In this document: positions 20,854 through 28,536 of the stretch, in pieces | Position numbering within the stretch: position 1 is the stretch's first letter | How the letters are laid out: the number at the start of each line of letters is the position of its first letter | Source: Blastococcus sp. CT_GayMR19 | GTDB lineage: Bacteria > Actinomycetota > Actinomycetes > Mycobacteriales > Geodermatophilaceae | Length of the DNA: 33,746 bases | Assembly: GCF_004570385.1 (NCBI RefSeq) | Contig: NZ_SPQL01000024.1 | Coordinates: 1-33,746 of the forward strand | Direction: 5' to 3' | Notes under the pieces: generated by a model | The model's database searches: none | Seen by the model: the letters and a program-made list of their open reading frames with translations, nothing else | What the model was told of the DNA's origin: nothing | Position numbers and translations under genes: made by a program

Positions 20854-21574
20854 CCGGCACTGGCGGCCCGAATCGGGCCGCCACCCCCGGCGAGAACAGC
20901 ACGCTGTCGGGGGGTCCCGTCGCCGGGTCCAGCCCGGCGGCGGTCAGCAGCGACTCCTCCAGGTCCAGCAGCTCCGCCCGGTGCAGCGGCCACTCGCCGT
21001 GCTCGTTGGGCCAGAACACCGGGCCGTCGCGGCCGGGGCGGTGCAGGCCCCACCGCGCGGTGAGGAAGCGCGCCAGCGGGTCGACCTCGGGAAGGGCACC
21101 GCCCACCCGCACGACGACCCGGCTGCGCGGGCCGGGCCCTCGGCGTCGCGAGGTGTAGGTGAGGACGGCGCCGGCGCGGGCGATCCGCATCCGCGACCAG
21201 GCGTAGGGCAGGCCGGCGGCCCAGCGTCCGGCCAGCACCGGGAGCAGCCGCTCGGCGTCGAGGGAGCGGAACACCACGCCGCGGCGTCCGTCCCCGTCGA
21301 CCGAGTACAGCCGGACGTTGGTCTCGGCGAACGACCCGAGGTAGGGCAGGCCGGGCGCCCCGAGCAGCCCGACGCGGTGCATCCGGAAGGGGATCAGCCC
21401 CACGTAGGTGCACCCGTCGTGCACGTCCGGCACGGTGCCGGCGGGCAGCAGGGGCGCGACGCGGGCCGGGTCCACGGCCCAGTGCAGGAAGGTGACGTCC
21501 CGCCAGTCCTGGGTGGACACGGTGCGGCCGGCCGGCCGGGGAGCGGTCGGGGTCAGCGGTTCGGCACCGGGCAC
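20783..21574 (-). CDS. DUF2071 (YqjF-like) protein
   Basis: This 263-residue protein matches the DUF2071 pattern: QDWRDVTFLHWAVDPARVAPLLPAG near the start, then YVGLIPFRM, PYLGSFAETNVRLYS, GVVFRSLDA, and late in the protein FLTARWGLH followed by HGEWPLHRAEL. The fold is related to acetoacetate decarboxylase, but function is unknown. The GTG at 21574 is chosen because AGGGAAG lies 8 nt upstream on the minus strand. An ATG at 21643 that overlaps the neighbour's start is possible but lacks such a site. The C-terminal ~25 residues are Arg/Pro-rich and overlap the meaA 3' end in antisense. Confidence 0.83.
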   Translation of the reverse strand: MPGAEPLTPTAPRPAGRTVSTQDWRDVTFLHWAVDPARVAPLLPAGTVPDVHDGCTYVGLIPFRMHRVGLLGAPGLPYLGSFAETNVRLYSVDGDGRRGVVFRSLDAERLLPVLAGRWAAGLPYAWSRMRIARAGAVLTYTSRRRGPGPRSRVVVRVGGALPEVDPLARFLTARWGLHRPGRDGPVFWPNEHGEWPLHRAELLDLEESLLTAAGLDPATGPPDSVLFSPGVAARFGPPVPVRPAPAPSRRGRSPRGRRRRSGP

Positions 21575-21641
21575 GGCCTCAGCTTCCCTGGTCGGCACCC
21601 TGTCGTTGCCGGATGCGGCCCCGGCGTGATGGAGTCGGTCC

Positions 21642-22415
21642 ATGAGCGGCAACGGAGCCCCACGGGTCGAACGCGACGGCGACATCGTCCAGATCACGAT
21701 GGTGCGGCCCGCGAAGCGGAACGCGCTGTCCCGGGAGCACCTGACCCAGCTGCTGGCCGCCGTCACCGAGGTGGGCGGCAGCGACGCGACCGGCATCGTC
21801 CTGGCGGCGGAGGGCCCGGTGTTCAGCGCCGGGCACGACTTCGCCGACGTCTCCGGTGCGCCGCTGCCCGACGTGCGCAGCCTGCTGGCGCTGTGCACGG
21901 AACTCATGCAGACCGTCCAGGACGTGCCGCAGGTGGTCCTCGCGCGGGTGCACGCGCTGGCGACCGCGGCCGGCTGCCAGCTCGTCGCCTCCTGCGACCT
22001 GGCCGTCGCCGCGGAGTCGGCGGGGTTCGCCGCCCCGGGCGGCAAGGGTGGCTGGTTCTGCCACACGCCGATGGTGGCGATCGCCCGCAACGTCGGCCGG
22101 AAGCGGGCGATGGAGCTTGCCCTGACCGGTGACGTCATCGACGCGCGGACCGCGCTGGACTGGGGGCTGGTCAACCGGGTCGTGCCCGACGACGAGCTGG
22201 ACGAGGCCGTGGACGACCTCATGGCCCGGGCCACCCGCGGCTCGCGGGCCAGCAAGGCCTGGGGCAAGCAGACGATGTACGCCCAACTCGACCGCCCGGA
22301 GCGGGACGCCTACACGACCGCGATCGAGGTCATGGCCGCGGCCAGCCAGATCCCCGGCGCCCGCGAGGGCATGGCCGCCTTCCTCGAGAAGCGGAAGCCG
22401 GTCTGGACCGACTGA
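21642..22415 (+). CDS. Enoyl-CoA hydratase/isomerase-family protein, ECHDC3-like
   Basis: The 257-residue crotonase-fold protein has FSAGHDF at the first oxyanion-hole position and ATAAGCQLVASCDLAVA at the second. The text GFAAPGGKGGWFCHTPMVAIAR resembles the ECHDC3 group (ATPG..VGLFCSTPGVALAR in animals). Both glutamates that add water in true hydratases are absent: the first is Gln113 and the second Gly133. It is therefore unlikely to be a normal enoyl-CoA hydratase, though a different crotonase-type reaction or acyl-CoA binding is possible. The stop overlaps the next start (TGATG), so the two are a coupled pair. The ATG follows a GGAG at 21631-21634. Confidence 0.88.
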   Translation: MSGNGAPRVERDGDIVQITMVRPAKRNALSREHLTQLLAAVTEVGGSDATGIVLAAEGPVFSAGHDFADVSGAPLPDVRSLLALCTELMQTVQDVPQVVLARVHALATAAGCQLVASCDLAVAAESAGFAAPGGKGGWFCHTPMVAIARNVGRKRAMELALTGDVIDARTALDWGLVNRVVPDDELDEAVDDLMARATRGSRASKAWGKQTMYAQLDRPERDAYTTAIEVMAAASQIPGAREGMAAFLEKRKPVWTD

Positions 22416-22921
22416 TGACCGGGCCGGCTCCCGATCGTCCCTGGATGCCGGGGTACGGGGTGCTGCCGGCCGACCAGGGCAGCGGACTGATGGCCTGGGC
22501 GGAGGCCGAGCGCCGGCTGACCGTCTCGCACGACTACTGGTGTGCCACTGTCCGCCCCGACGGGCGGCCGCACGTCATGCCGGTGTGGGGTGTCTGGCTC
22601 GACGCGCGGCTCTGGTTCTCCACCGGCATGCGCTCCCGCAAGGCCCGCGACGTCGCCGTCGAGCCGCGCTGCACGCTGACCACGGACGACGCCCGCGACC
22701 CCGTCGTCGTCGACGGCGTGGCCGAGCAGGTGACCGACCGGGCCGGGATCGAGGGGTTCGTGGCAGCGGTGAACGGCAAGTACGGCGGCGGGGTGAGGGT
22801 CGATTTCCTGGACCCCGCCGTCAACGGCACGTTCTCGGTCCGACCGGAGTGGGTCTTCGCGATCTCCGAGGACGACTTCTCCGGCAGCCCGACCCGGTGG
22901 CGGTTCCCGCAGCCCGGGTGA
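22415..22921 (+). CDS. PPOX-fold (pyridoxamine 5'-phosphate oxidase-like) protein
   Basis: The 168-residue protein has the split-barrel pattern of flavin- or F420-binding PPOX-family proteins: YWCATVRPDGRPHVMPVWGVWLD, then LWFSTGMRSRKARDVAVEPRCTLTT, and DPVVVDGVAEQVTD (about residues 42-106). The Arg-Lys in SRKARD is typical of the phosphate-binding part. Substrate and cofactor (FMN or F420) cannot be told from sequence. It starts at the ATG overlapping the crotonase stop. The conserved pairing with the ECHDC3-like gene is suggested by coupling only. Confidence 0.85.
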   Translation: MTGPAPDRPWMPGYGVLPADQGSGLMAWAEAERRLTVSHDYWCATVRPDGRPHVMPVWGVWLDARLWFSTGMRSRKARDVAVEPRCTLTTDDARDPVVVDGVAEQVTDRAGIEGFVAAVNGKYGGGVRVDFLDPAVNGTFSVRPEWVFAISEDDFSGSPTRWRFPQPG

Positions 22922-22938
22922 GGCTGCGCACAACCGGG

Positions 22939-23043
22939 ATGCGGCAGCCGATCGTCCGCATTGACCCAGGCGTGCAGAACCTCTGGGACCTCACGCGGCG
23001 GCGCGCCGTGGACTTCGGACGGGTGACGACCGCGGCCTGTTGA
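22939..23043 (+). CDS. Putative regulatory leader peptide upstream of the symporter
   Basis: A 34-residue open frame ends in LTRRRAVDFGRVTTAAC and a stop, 54 bp before the symporter start. The text matches the pattern RR-x-V-D-x-x-R-V-x-x-A-x-C found at the end of short actinobacterial leader peptides ahead of sulfur-metabolism and transport genes. Third positions are nearly all G/C. The true start is uncertain; an in-frame GTG at 22972 would give 23 residues. By analogy with cysteine-responsive leader ORFs, ribosome stalling near the terminal Cys codon could control the downstream gene. No clear attenuator hairpin was found in the 54-bp spacer. Confidence 0.55.
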   Translation: MRQPIVRIDPGVQNLWDLTRRRAVDFGRVTTAAC

Positions 23044-23097
23044 CCGCCTCGCCCCGCCCCGTCCCTTGCTGCATCACTCCCCGAAAGGCACTTCCTC

Positions 23098-24444
23098 GTG
23101 CTCGCTCGTCTCCGCCGCGTCCCGTTCGCGGCGCAGGTCCTGATCGCCCTCGTCCTCGGCGTGGTCCTCGGCCTCGTCGCCCGTGAGATCGGCCCCGTCG
23201 CCGACGGCTCGCCCAACTGGCTCACCAGCACGCTGCAGACCATCGGCGGCACCTTCGTGACGCTGCTGAAGGTGCTCGTCCCGCCGCTGATCGTCACCGC
23301 GGTGATCGTCAGCATCGCCAACCTCAAGCAGGTGTCCAACGCCGCGCGGCTCGCCGGCCAGACGCTGCTCTGGTTCGCCGTCACCGCGCTCATCTCCGTC
23401 GCGATCGGCATCGGCCTGGGCCTGCTCACCCAGCCCGGCCGCAACAGCTCCGTCGATGCGGCGAGCGCGACCGACCCGGAGAAGACCGGCTCCTGGTTCG
23501 ACTTCCTCACCGGCATCGTGCCCGGCAACATCTTCGGCCTCCAGGGCTCCGCGGAGGGCGCGCTGTCCTTCAACGTCCTCCAGCTGATCGTCATCGCGGT
23601 GGCCATCGGCGTCGCGGCGCTCAAGGTCGGCGAGCCGGCCGAACCGTTCCTCGGCTTCGTCCGCTCCGCACTGGCGATCGTCCAGAAGGTGCTGTGGTGG
23701 GTCATCCTGCTGGCCCCGATCGGCACGCTCGGCCTGATCGGCAACGCCGTCGCCAGCTACGGGTGGGAGTCCCTCGGCTCGCTCGGCGTCTTCACCGGGG
23801 CGGTCTACGCCGGTCTCGCGCTCGTGCTGTTCGTCGTCTACCCGGTGCTGCTGCGGGCGCACGGGCTCTCGCCGCTGCGCTTCTTCGCGGGCGCCTGGCC
23901 GGCCATCCAGCTGGCCTTCGTCTCCCGCTCCTCGATCGGCACGCTCCCGGTGACCGAGCGGGTGACCGAGCAGAACCTCGGCGTCCCGCGGTCCTACGCC
24001 TCGTTCGCCGTCCCGCTCGGGGCGACGACGAAGATGGACGGCTGCGCCGCGATCTACCCGGCGCTGGCGGCGATCTTCGTGGCCCAGTTCTTCGGCGTGG
24101 ACCTCGGGATCACCGACTACCTGCTGATCGCGCTGGTCTCCGTCGTCGGCTCGGCCGCCACCGCCGGGGTCACCGGCGCGGTGGTCATGCTGACGCTGAC
24201 CCTGTCCACGCTCGGCCTGCCGCTGGCCGGCGTCGGCCTGCTCCTGGCCATCGACCCGATCCTCGACATGGGCCGCACCGCGGTGAACGTGGCCGGTCAG
24301 GCGCTGGTCCCGACGATCGTCGCCAAGCGAGAGGGCATCCTCGACGTCGAGCGGTACCGGTCGGGCCGCCCGGCGGAGCCGCTCGCGGCCGTCGAGGCCC
24401 AGGGTGGCGTGGACGCCGACCTGCGGCAGCCCGCGACCGTCTGA
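23098..24444 (+). CDS. DAACS-family cation symporter (dicarboxylate/amino acid/cystine type)
   Basis: The 448-residue membrane protein belongs to the glutamate-transporter (GltPh/DctA/TcyP) fold. The HP1 serine motif reads SRSSIGTLP (276-284). The position of the NMDGT motif reads KMDGC (312-316) followed by AAIYPALAAIFVAQ. The substrate-site helix has D386-PIL-D390-MG-R393-T-AV-N397, matching the GltPh residues Asp390, Asp394, Arg397 and Asn401. The retained Arg suggests a substrate with an extra carboxylate. The GCAAIYPAL text is reminiscent of cystine transporters. Substrate is thus open between dicarboxylates, acidic amino acids and cystine. GTG 23098 has GAAAGG (23083-23088). The extended cytoplasmic tail is ~50 residues. 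Confidence 0.88.
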   Translation: MLARLRRVPFAAQVLIALVLGVVLGLVAREIGPVADGSPNWLTSTLQTIGGTFVTLLKVLVPPLIVTAVIVSIANLKQVSNAARLAGQTLLWFAVTALISVAIGIGLGLLTQPGRNSSVDAASATDPEKTGSWFDFLTGIVPGNIFGLQGSAEGALSFNVLQLIVIAVAIGVAALKVGEPAEPFLGFVRSALAIVQKVLWWVILLAPIGTLGLIGNAVASYGWESLGSLGVFTGAVYAGLALVLFVVYPVLLRAHGLSPLRFFAGAWPAIQLAFVSRSSIGTLPVTERVTEQNLGVPRSYASFAVPLGATTKMDGCAAIYPALAAIFVAQFFGVDLGITDYLLIALVSVVGSAATAGVTGAVVMLTLTLSTLGLPLAGVGLLLAIDPILDMGRTAVNVAGQALVPTIVAKREGILDVERYRSGRPAEPLAAVEAQGGVDADLRQPATV

Positions 24445-24457
24445 GTTCCCCTGCACG

Positions 24458-24490
24458 CCGGCCCGGCCCTCCTCCCGGAGGCCGGGCCGG
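24458..24490. terminator. Hairpin terminator between the symporter and the lipoprotein gene
   Basis: CCGGCCCGGCC (24458-24468) pairs with GGCCGGGCCGG (24480-24490), and the loop has a further CTCC/GGAG possibility. It lies 14 bp after the symporter stop and 13 bp before the stop of the convergent lipoprotein gene, so it could serve both directions. Confidence 0.8.
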
Positions 24491-24503
24491 TCTGCGTCCG
24501 GGC

Positions 24504-25393
24504 TCAGCCGGCCAGGTCGGCGCAGCCGGACTCGTCGGGCAGCAGCGGCCGGAAGAGCACCGACCACCGGGTGCCGTCCGCGGAGAGCCAGGGTGTCAGC
24601 AGGTTCGCGCCGCCGGCCGCCTCGATCACGGCGGTGGCCTCGGCGCCGGTGGCGGTCACACAGGACAGGTCGGGGAGACCGCCGAGCGGCGTCCCGGGCA
24701 GCGCCGGGCCCGGCCACGGCACCGGCTCGGGGCTCAGGCCCTGGGCGATGTCCTCCTCGGGCGCCGTCCAGGGGCGGACGACCCCCGCGACCGCCGAGGG
24801 CACGTACGGCAGGGGCGGCTCGTCGCCGGCCTCGGTCAGCCCCAGACCGGTGACGGCGGCGAACAAGTCGCTCAGCTCCCGGCGGGCGGCCTCCTGCGCC
24901 GGCGTGAGCCCGTCGGCCGGCCCGCCGGCCGTCTCGGCCAGGCCGTACACCTCGCGGACGTAGGTGGCGTCCGCGGTGACGAGGGTGAACCGCGTGGAGG
25001 GCACGTCGGCGATGGGCGGCATCCCGAGGTCGCCGGTCTCCGCCACCCCGGCGGCGAGCGCGCGCTCGGCCAGCCCCTGGACGCCGTCCCTGCCGATGTC
25101 GACGACCTGGACGTTGGGCCAGGCGAAGCCCGGATAGATGGCCGGCACCGGGCCTCGGCGATCACCCGTCCGTCGGCGTAGACGCTGGTGATCGGCAGCC
25201 GGCCGGCCAGCATCTCCGGCGGGACGAAGCCGCCGACGTACTCCACCCGCAGGACCAGCGCGGCGTCGGCCGGCAGCTCCGCGGACGGCGGGGGAGCCGG
25301 CGCCGGGGTGGCACCCCCGCGCTGCGCGCAGCCGGTCAGCACGAGCAGGGCCGTGAACGCCGCCGCGGCGCGGTGGGTTCCGGGACTCGTCAC
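24504..25393 (-). pseudogene. Lipoprotein gene broken by a single-base frameshift
   Basis: The N-terminal part begins [21 protein letters not shown] and has a lipobox (LVLTGC) and a Pro-rich linker, then GGFVPPEMLAGRLPITSVYA with the conserved VYADGRVIAE. From about 25152 the sensible protein continues in another frame (VPAIYPGFAWPNVQVVDIG) to the stop at 24504. The break is explained by one missing C in GGGCCTC (plus strand, 25150-25156; GGGCCCTC expected). Restoring it gives ~296 residues, a secreted lipoprotein of unknown function common in actinobacteria. Either the gene is inactivated or this is an assembly or sequencing error in a GC homopolymer. Confidence 0.8.
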
Positions 25394-25438
25394 ACATCCA
25401 GGACGCGGTGCCCCCCGGGCGGGTTCCAGCCGTACCGG

Positions 25439-25444
25439 TAGCGT
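25439..25444 (+). promoter_or_regulatory. Candidate leaderless -10 box of nucS
   Basis: TAGCGT lies 8 nt before the GTG at 25453, implying a leaderless nucS transcript. The gene diverges from the broken lipoprotein gene, whose start is 59 bp away. Confidence 0.55.
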
Positions 25445-25452
25445 CGGCGCCC

Positions 25453-26124
25453 GTGCGTCTGGTCATCGCCCGCTGCTCCGTCGATTACATCGGGCGGCTC
25501 ACCGCTCATCTGCCGATGGCGACCCGTCTCCTGCTGGTCAAGGCCGACGGGTCGGTGTCCATCCATGCCGACGACCGGGCCTACAAGCCGCTGAACTGGA
25601 TGAGCCCGCCGTGCAGCCTCAAGGAGGACCTGACCGACGGCGCGGGCACCTGGACGGTGACCAACAAGGCCGGCGAGCAGCTGATCGTCACCATCGAGGC
25701 GGTCGAGCACGACTACTCCCAAGAGCTCGGCGTGGACCCCGGCCTGCAGAAGGACGGCGTGGAGGCCGAGCTGCAGCGGCTGCTGGCGTTGCACGTCGAG
25801 ACCTTCGGGCCGGGGTGGTCGCTGGTGCGCCGGGAGTACCCGACGGCCATCGGCCCGGTCGACCTGCTCTGCCGGGACGCCGCCGGCGCGGTGGTGGCCG
25901 TGGAGATCAAGCGGCGCGGCGAGATCGACGGCGTCGAGCAGCTCACCCGGTATCTCGAGCTGCTCAACCGCGATCCGCTGCTCGCCCCGGTCAAGGGCGT
26001 CTTCGCGGCCCAGGAGATCAAGCCGCAGGCGCGCGTGCTGGCGCTGGACCGCGGCATCGACTGCGTGACGGTCGACTACGCCGTCCTCAAGGGCACCGAC
26101 GACCCGTCCGCGCGCCTGTTCTGA
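25453..26124 (+). CDS. nucS: Mismatch-specific endonuclease NucS/EndoMS
   Basis: NucS cuts both strands at mismatches and is the post-replicative mismatch repair nuclease in actinobacteria, which lack MutS/MutL. The 223-residue protein has the N-terminal DNA-binding and dimerisation domain ([31 protein letters not shown]) and a RecB-like nuclease domain. Catalytic residues are Asp137 (GPVDLLCRD), Glu151 and Lys153 (AVEIKRR), with the same spacing as in archaeal NucS. The C-terminus ends DDPSARLF, in which the final LF fits the sliding-clamp-binding tail of the family. The GTG at 25453 gives the usual start; a longer frame from 25408 is rejected. Confidence 0.96.
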   Translation: MRLVIARCSVDYIGRLTAHLPMATRLLLVKADGSVSIHADDRAYKPLNWMSPPCSLKEDLTDGAGTWTVTNKAGEQLIVTIEAVEHDYSQELGVDPGLQKDGVEAELQRLLALHVETFGPGWSLVRREYPTAIGPVDLLCRDAAGAVVAVEIKRRGEIDGVEQLTRYLELLNRDPLLAPVKGVFAAQEIKPQARVLALDRGIDCVTVDYAVLKGTDDPSARLF

Positions 26125-26145
26125 ACAGCACCTGGAGGTGCAGCG

Positions 26146-26187
26146 GTGAGTGCGGAGGGCGACGACCGGACCCCGGGGTGCCCGTGA
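26146..26187 (+). CDS. Putative 13-residue micro-ORF coupled to the TPR-like gene
   Basis: A GTG at 26146 has the very good Shine-Dalgarno GGAGGTG (26134-26140) and reads MSAEGDDRTPGCP before TGA at 26185-26187. That stop overlaps the GTG start of the next gene (GTGA). It may serve as a ribosome entry point for the next gene, which lacks a comparable site. Alternatively it marks an old frameshift at the N-terminus of that gene. Confidence 0.4.
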   Translation: MSAEGDDRTPGCP

Positions 26188-26636
26188 GCGACGAGGTGAT
26201 GGCGGCCATCACGACGGCCCAGCAAGCGGCCCTGAGCGGTGACCGGCCTCGCGCACGCGAGCTGTTCGGCGAACTGTGGACGCGGATCGGGGACGACGGG
26301 GATCCCACGCATCGCGTGACGCCGGCGCACTTCATGGCGGATCTGCAGGACGACCCGTCGCAGGAGCTGGAATGGGACCGCCGGGCGCTGGCGGCGGCCG
26401 ACGTGCTCACCGACGACCGCGCCGCCTCCTTCCACCCCTTGCTCACGGTCAGGGGCATGCGCGCGTCGCTCCACGCGAGCCTCGCCGCGGACTACGAGCG
26501 CCTCGGGCGGCTGTCGGAGGCGCGGGAGCAGCTGCACCTGGCCGAGGCCGCCGAACCCGACCTTCCGGACGGCGGATACGGCGAGCTCGTGCGCTCGGCG
26601 ATGGCGGGCCTGCGGGAGCGGCTGCGGCAGCATTGA
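26184..26636 (+). CDS. Tetratricopeptide-like helical protein
   Basis: The 150-residue protein is all helical, with segments such as AAITTAQQAALSGDRPRARE, AHFMADLQDDPSQELEWDRR and HASLAADYERLGRLSEAREQ. The spacing of small and aromatic residues fits TPR-like repeats. Close relatives are common hypothetical proteins in actinobacteria; no enzyme motif is seen, and I can give no function. The GTG at 26184 overlaps the micro-ORF stop. A GTG at 26178 is an alternative. It follows nucS by 59 bp, so it may be part of the same transcript. Confidence 0.75.
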   Translation: MSDEVMAAITTAQQAALSGDRPRARELFGELWTRIGDDGDPTHRVTPAHFMADLQDDPSQELEWDRRALAAADVLTDDRAASFHPLLTVRGMRASLHASLAADYERLGRLSEAREQLHLAEAAEPDLPDGGYGELVRSAMAGLRERLRQH

Positions 26637-26748
26637 TGGCGGCGGCGGGCCGCGAGCCCGTCAGGTTACCGACGGGTAGCGCCCCGCACGTGCCGATCGA
26701 GCGGGTGAGAGACTGGCCGGGATCGGCGGACCCTGGAGGAGTGGCAGC

Positions 26749-28530
26749 GTGGCCAGAGAACTGAACGAGGTCGGGGTCGTCGGACTCGGCACCATGGGAG
26801 CCGGCATCGTCGAGGTGCTCGCGCGGGCCGGCCTGTCGGTGACCGCCGTCGAGATCAACGACGACGCCGTCGCTCGGGGACGTGGCCACCTCGAGCACTC
26901 CACCGGCCGTGCCGTCAGCCGCGGCAAGCTCGACCCGGCGGACCGGGACGCGATCTTCGAGCGGATCCGGTTCAGCACGTCGCTGGAGGACCTCGCGAAC
27001 GCCGAGCTGGTCATCGAGGCGGTGCCGGAGCGCATGGAGCTCAAGGCCGAGGTCTTCACCGCCCTGGACAAGATCTGCCCGCCGGACACGATCCTCGCGA
27101 CCAACACCTCGAGCCTCTCGGTCACCGAGCTCTCGGTGGTCACCGGCCGGCCGAGCAAGGTCATCGGCATGCACTTCTTCAACCCGGCGCCGGTGATGAA
27201 GCTGGTCGAGGTCGTACGCACGGTCGTCACCGAGCAGTCCGTCGTCGACGACGTCGAGGCGCTGGCCGGCCGGCTGGGCAAGGTCGACGTGACGATCGGG
27301 GACAAAGCCGGGTTCATCGCCAACGCCCTGCTGTTCGGCTACCTCAACCACGCCGTCTCGATGTTCGAGAACCGGTACGCCAGCCGCGAGGACATCGACG
27401 CGGCCATGCGGCTGGGCTGCGGCCTGCCGATGGGCCCGCTGGCGCTCATGGACCTCATCGGCATCGACACCGCCTACGAGATCCTCGACACGATGTACAA
27501 GCAGTCGCGCAACCGGCTGCACGCGCCCAGCCCGGTCATCAAGCAGATGATGACCGCGGGCCTGCTGGGCCGGAAGGTCGGCCGCGGCTTCTACACCTAC
27601 GCCGGGCGCGACTCCGCCGAGGTGGTCGCGGACGCCGCCACCCCGGCCGAGGGCGGCGCCGCCGCGGGGGCGCGGCCGGTGCGGACCGTCGGCGTCGTCG
27701 GCTCCGGGACGATGGCCACCGGCATCATCGAGGTCGTCGCGAAGGGCGGCTTCGACGTCCTCTTCGTGGCCCGCGCCCCCGAGAAGGTCGAGGCGGTCCT
27801 CAAGGCCCTGACCCGGTCCCTGGACAAGGCCGTCGTCCGCGGGAAGCTGGACGAGGCCGGCCGGGACGCCGTCCTGGCCCGTGTCAGCGGCACGACGTCG
27901 CTGGACGACCTCGCCGACCGCGACCTCGTCATCGAGGCGGTCGTCGAGTCGCTCCCGGTCAAGGAGGCGCTGTTCTCCGCGCTCGGCGAGATCGCCAGGC
28001 CCGGCGCGGTGCTGGCCACCACCACGTCCAGCCTCCCGGTGATCGAGTGCGCGAGGGCCAGCGGCCGTGCGTCCGACGTCGTGGGCATGCACTTCTTCAA
28101 CCCGGCGCAGCTGATGAAGCTGGTCGAGGTGGTGTCCACCATCTCCACCGCACCCGACGTCGCCGCCACGGCGCACGCGGTCTCGGCGCAGGTCGGCAAG
28201 CACGCCGTCTCCTGCACCGACCGGGCCGGGTTCATCGTCAACGCTCTGCTGTTCCCCTACCTCAACGACGCCGTGAAGATGCTCGAGGCTCACTACGCCA
28301 CGGCCGACGACATCGACGCCGCCATGAAGGTCGGCTGCGGCTACCCGATGGGGCCCTTCGAGCTGCTGGACGTCGTCGGGCTGGACGTCTCCCTGGCCAT
28401 CGAGCGTGAGCTCTACACGGAGTTCCGCGAGCCCGGCTTCGCGCCGGCACCGCTGCTCGAGCACCTGGTCACCGCCGGCTACCTGGGGCGCAAGACCGGC
28501 CGCGGGTTCCGGGACTACGCCGGCCGCTGA
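26749..28530 (+). CDS. 3-hydroxyacyl-CoA (3-hydroxybutyryl-CoA) dehydrogenase, tandem double-domain
   Basis: The 593-residue protein is two complete dehydrogenase units in tandem (about 1-285 and 310-593). Each oxidises a 3-hydroxyacyl-CoA to a 3-ketoacyl-CoA or works in reverse. Unit 1 has GLGTMG (12-17), Glu35 at the end of strand 2 (NAD-type), and catalytic Ser121, His142, Glu154 and Asn192. Unit 2 has GSGTMA (318-323), Ala341-Arg342 at the strand-2 position, and Ser427, His448, Glu460 and Asn498. All catalytic residues are thus kept in both. The second strand-2 change suggests NADP preference there. Such ~590-residue forms occur in other actinobacteria. The GTG at 26749 has GGAGGA (26735-26740). 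Confidence 0.94.
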   Translation: MARELNEVGVVGLGTMGAGIVEVLARAGLSVTAVEINDDAVARGRGHLEHSTGRAVSRGKLDPADRDAIFERIRFSTSLEDLANAELVIEAVPERMELKAEVFTALDKICPPDTILATNTSSLSVTELSVVTGRPSKVIGMHFFNPAPVMKLVEVVRTVVTEQSVVDDVEALAGRLGKVDVTIGDKAGFIANALLFGYLNHAVSMFENRYASREDIDAAMRLGCGLPMGPLALMDLIGIDTAYEILDTMYKQSRNRLHAPSPVIKQMMTAGLLGRKVGRGFYTYAGRDSAEVVADAATPAEGGAAAGARPVRTVGVVGSGTMATGIIEVVAKGGFDVLFVARAPEKVEAVLKALTRSLDKAVVRGKLDEAGRDAVLARVSGTTSLDDLADRDLVIEAVVESLPVKEALFSALGEIARPGAVLATTTSSLPVIECARASGRASDVVGMHFFNPAQLMKLVEVVSTISTAPDVAATAHAVSAQVGKHAVSCTDRAGFIVNALLFPYLNDAVKMLEAHYATADDIDAAMKVGCGYPMGPFELLDVVGLDVSLAIERELYTEFREPGFAPAPLLEHLVTAGYLGRKTGRGFRDYAGR

Positions 28531-28536
28531 GCGGCG

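Noticed and set aside
26657-26676. Hairpin between the TPR-like gene and the dehydrogenase (CCCGTC/GACGGG)
   Set aside because: A 6-bp stem with an 8-nt loop is weak for this base composition and could occur by chance.
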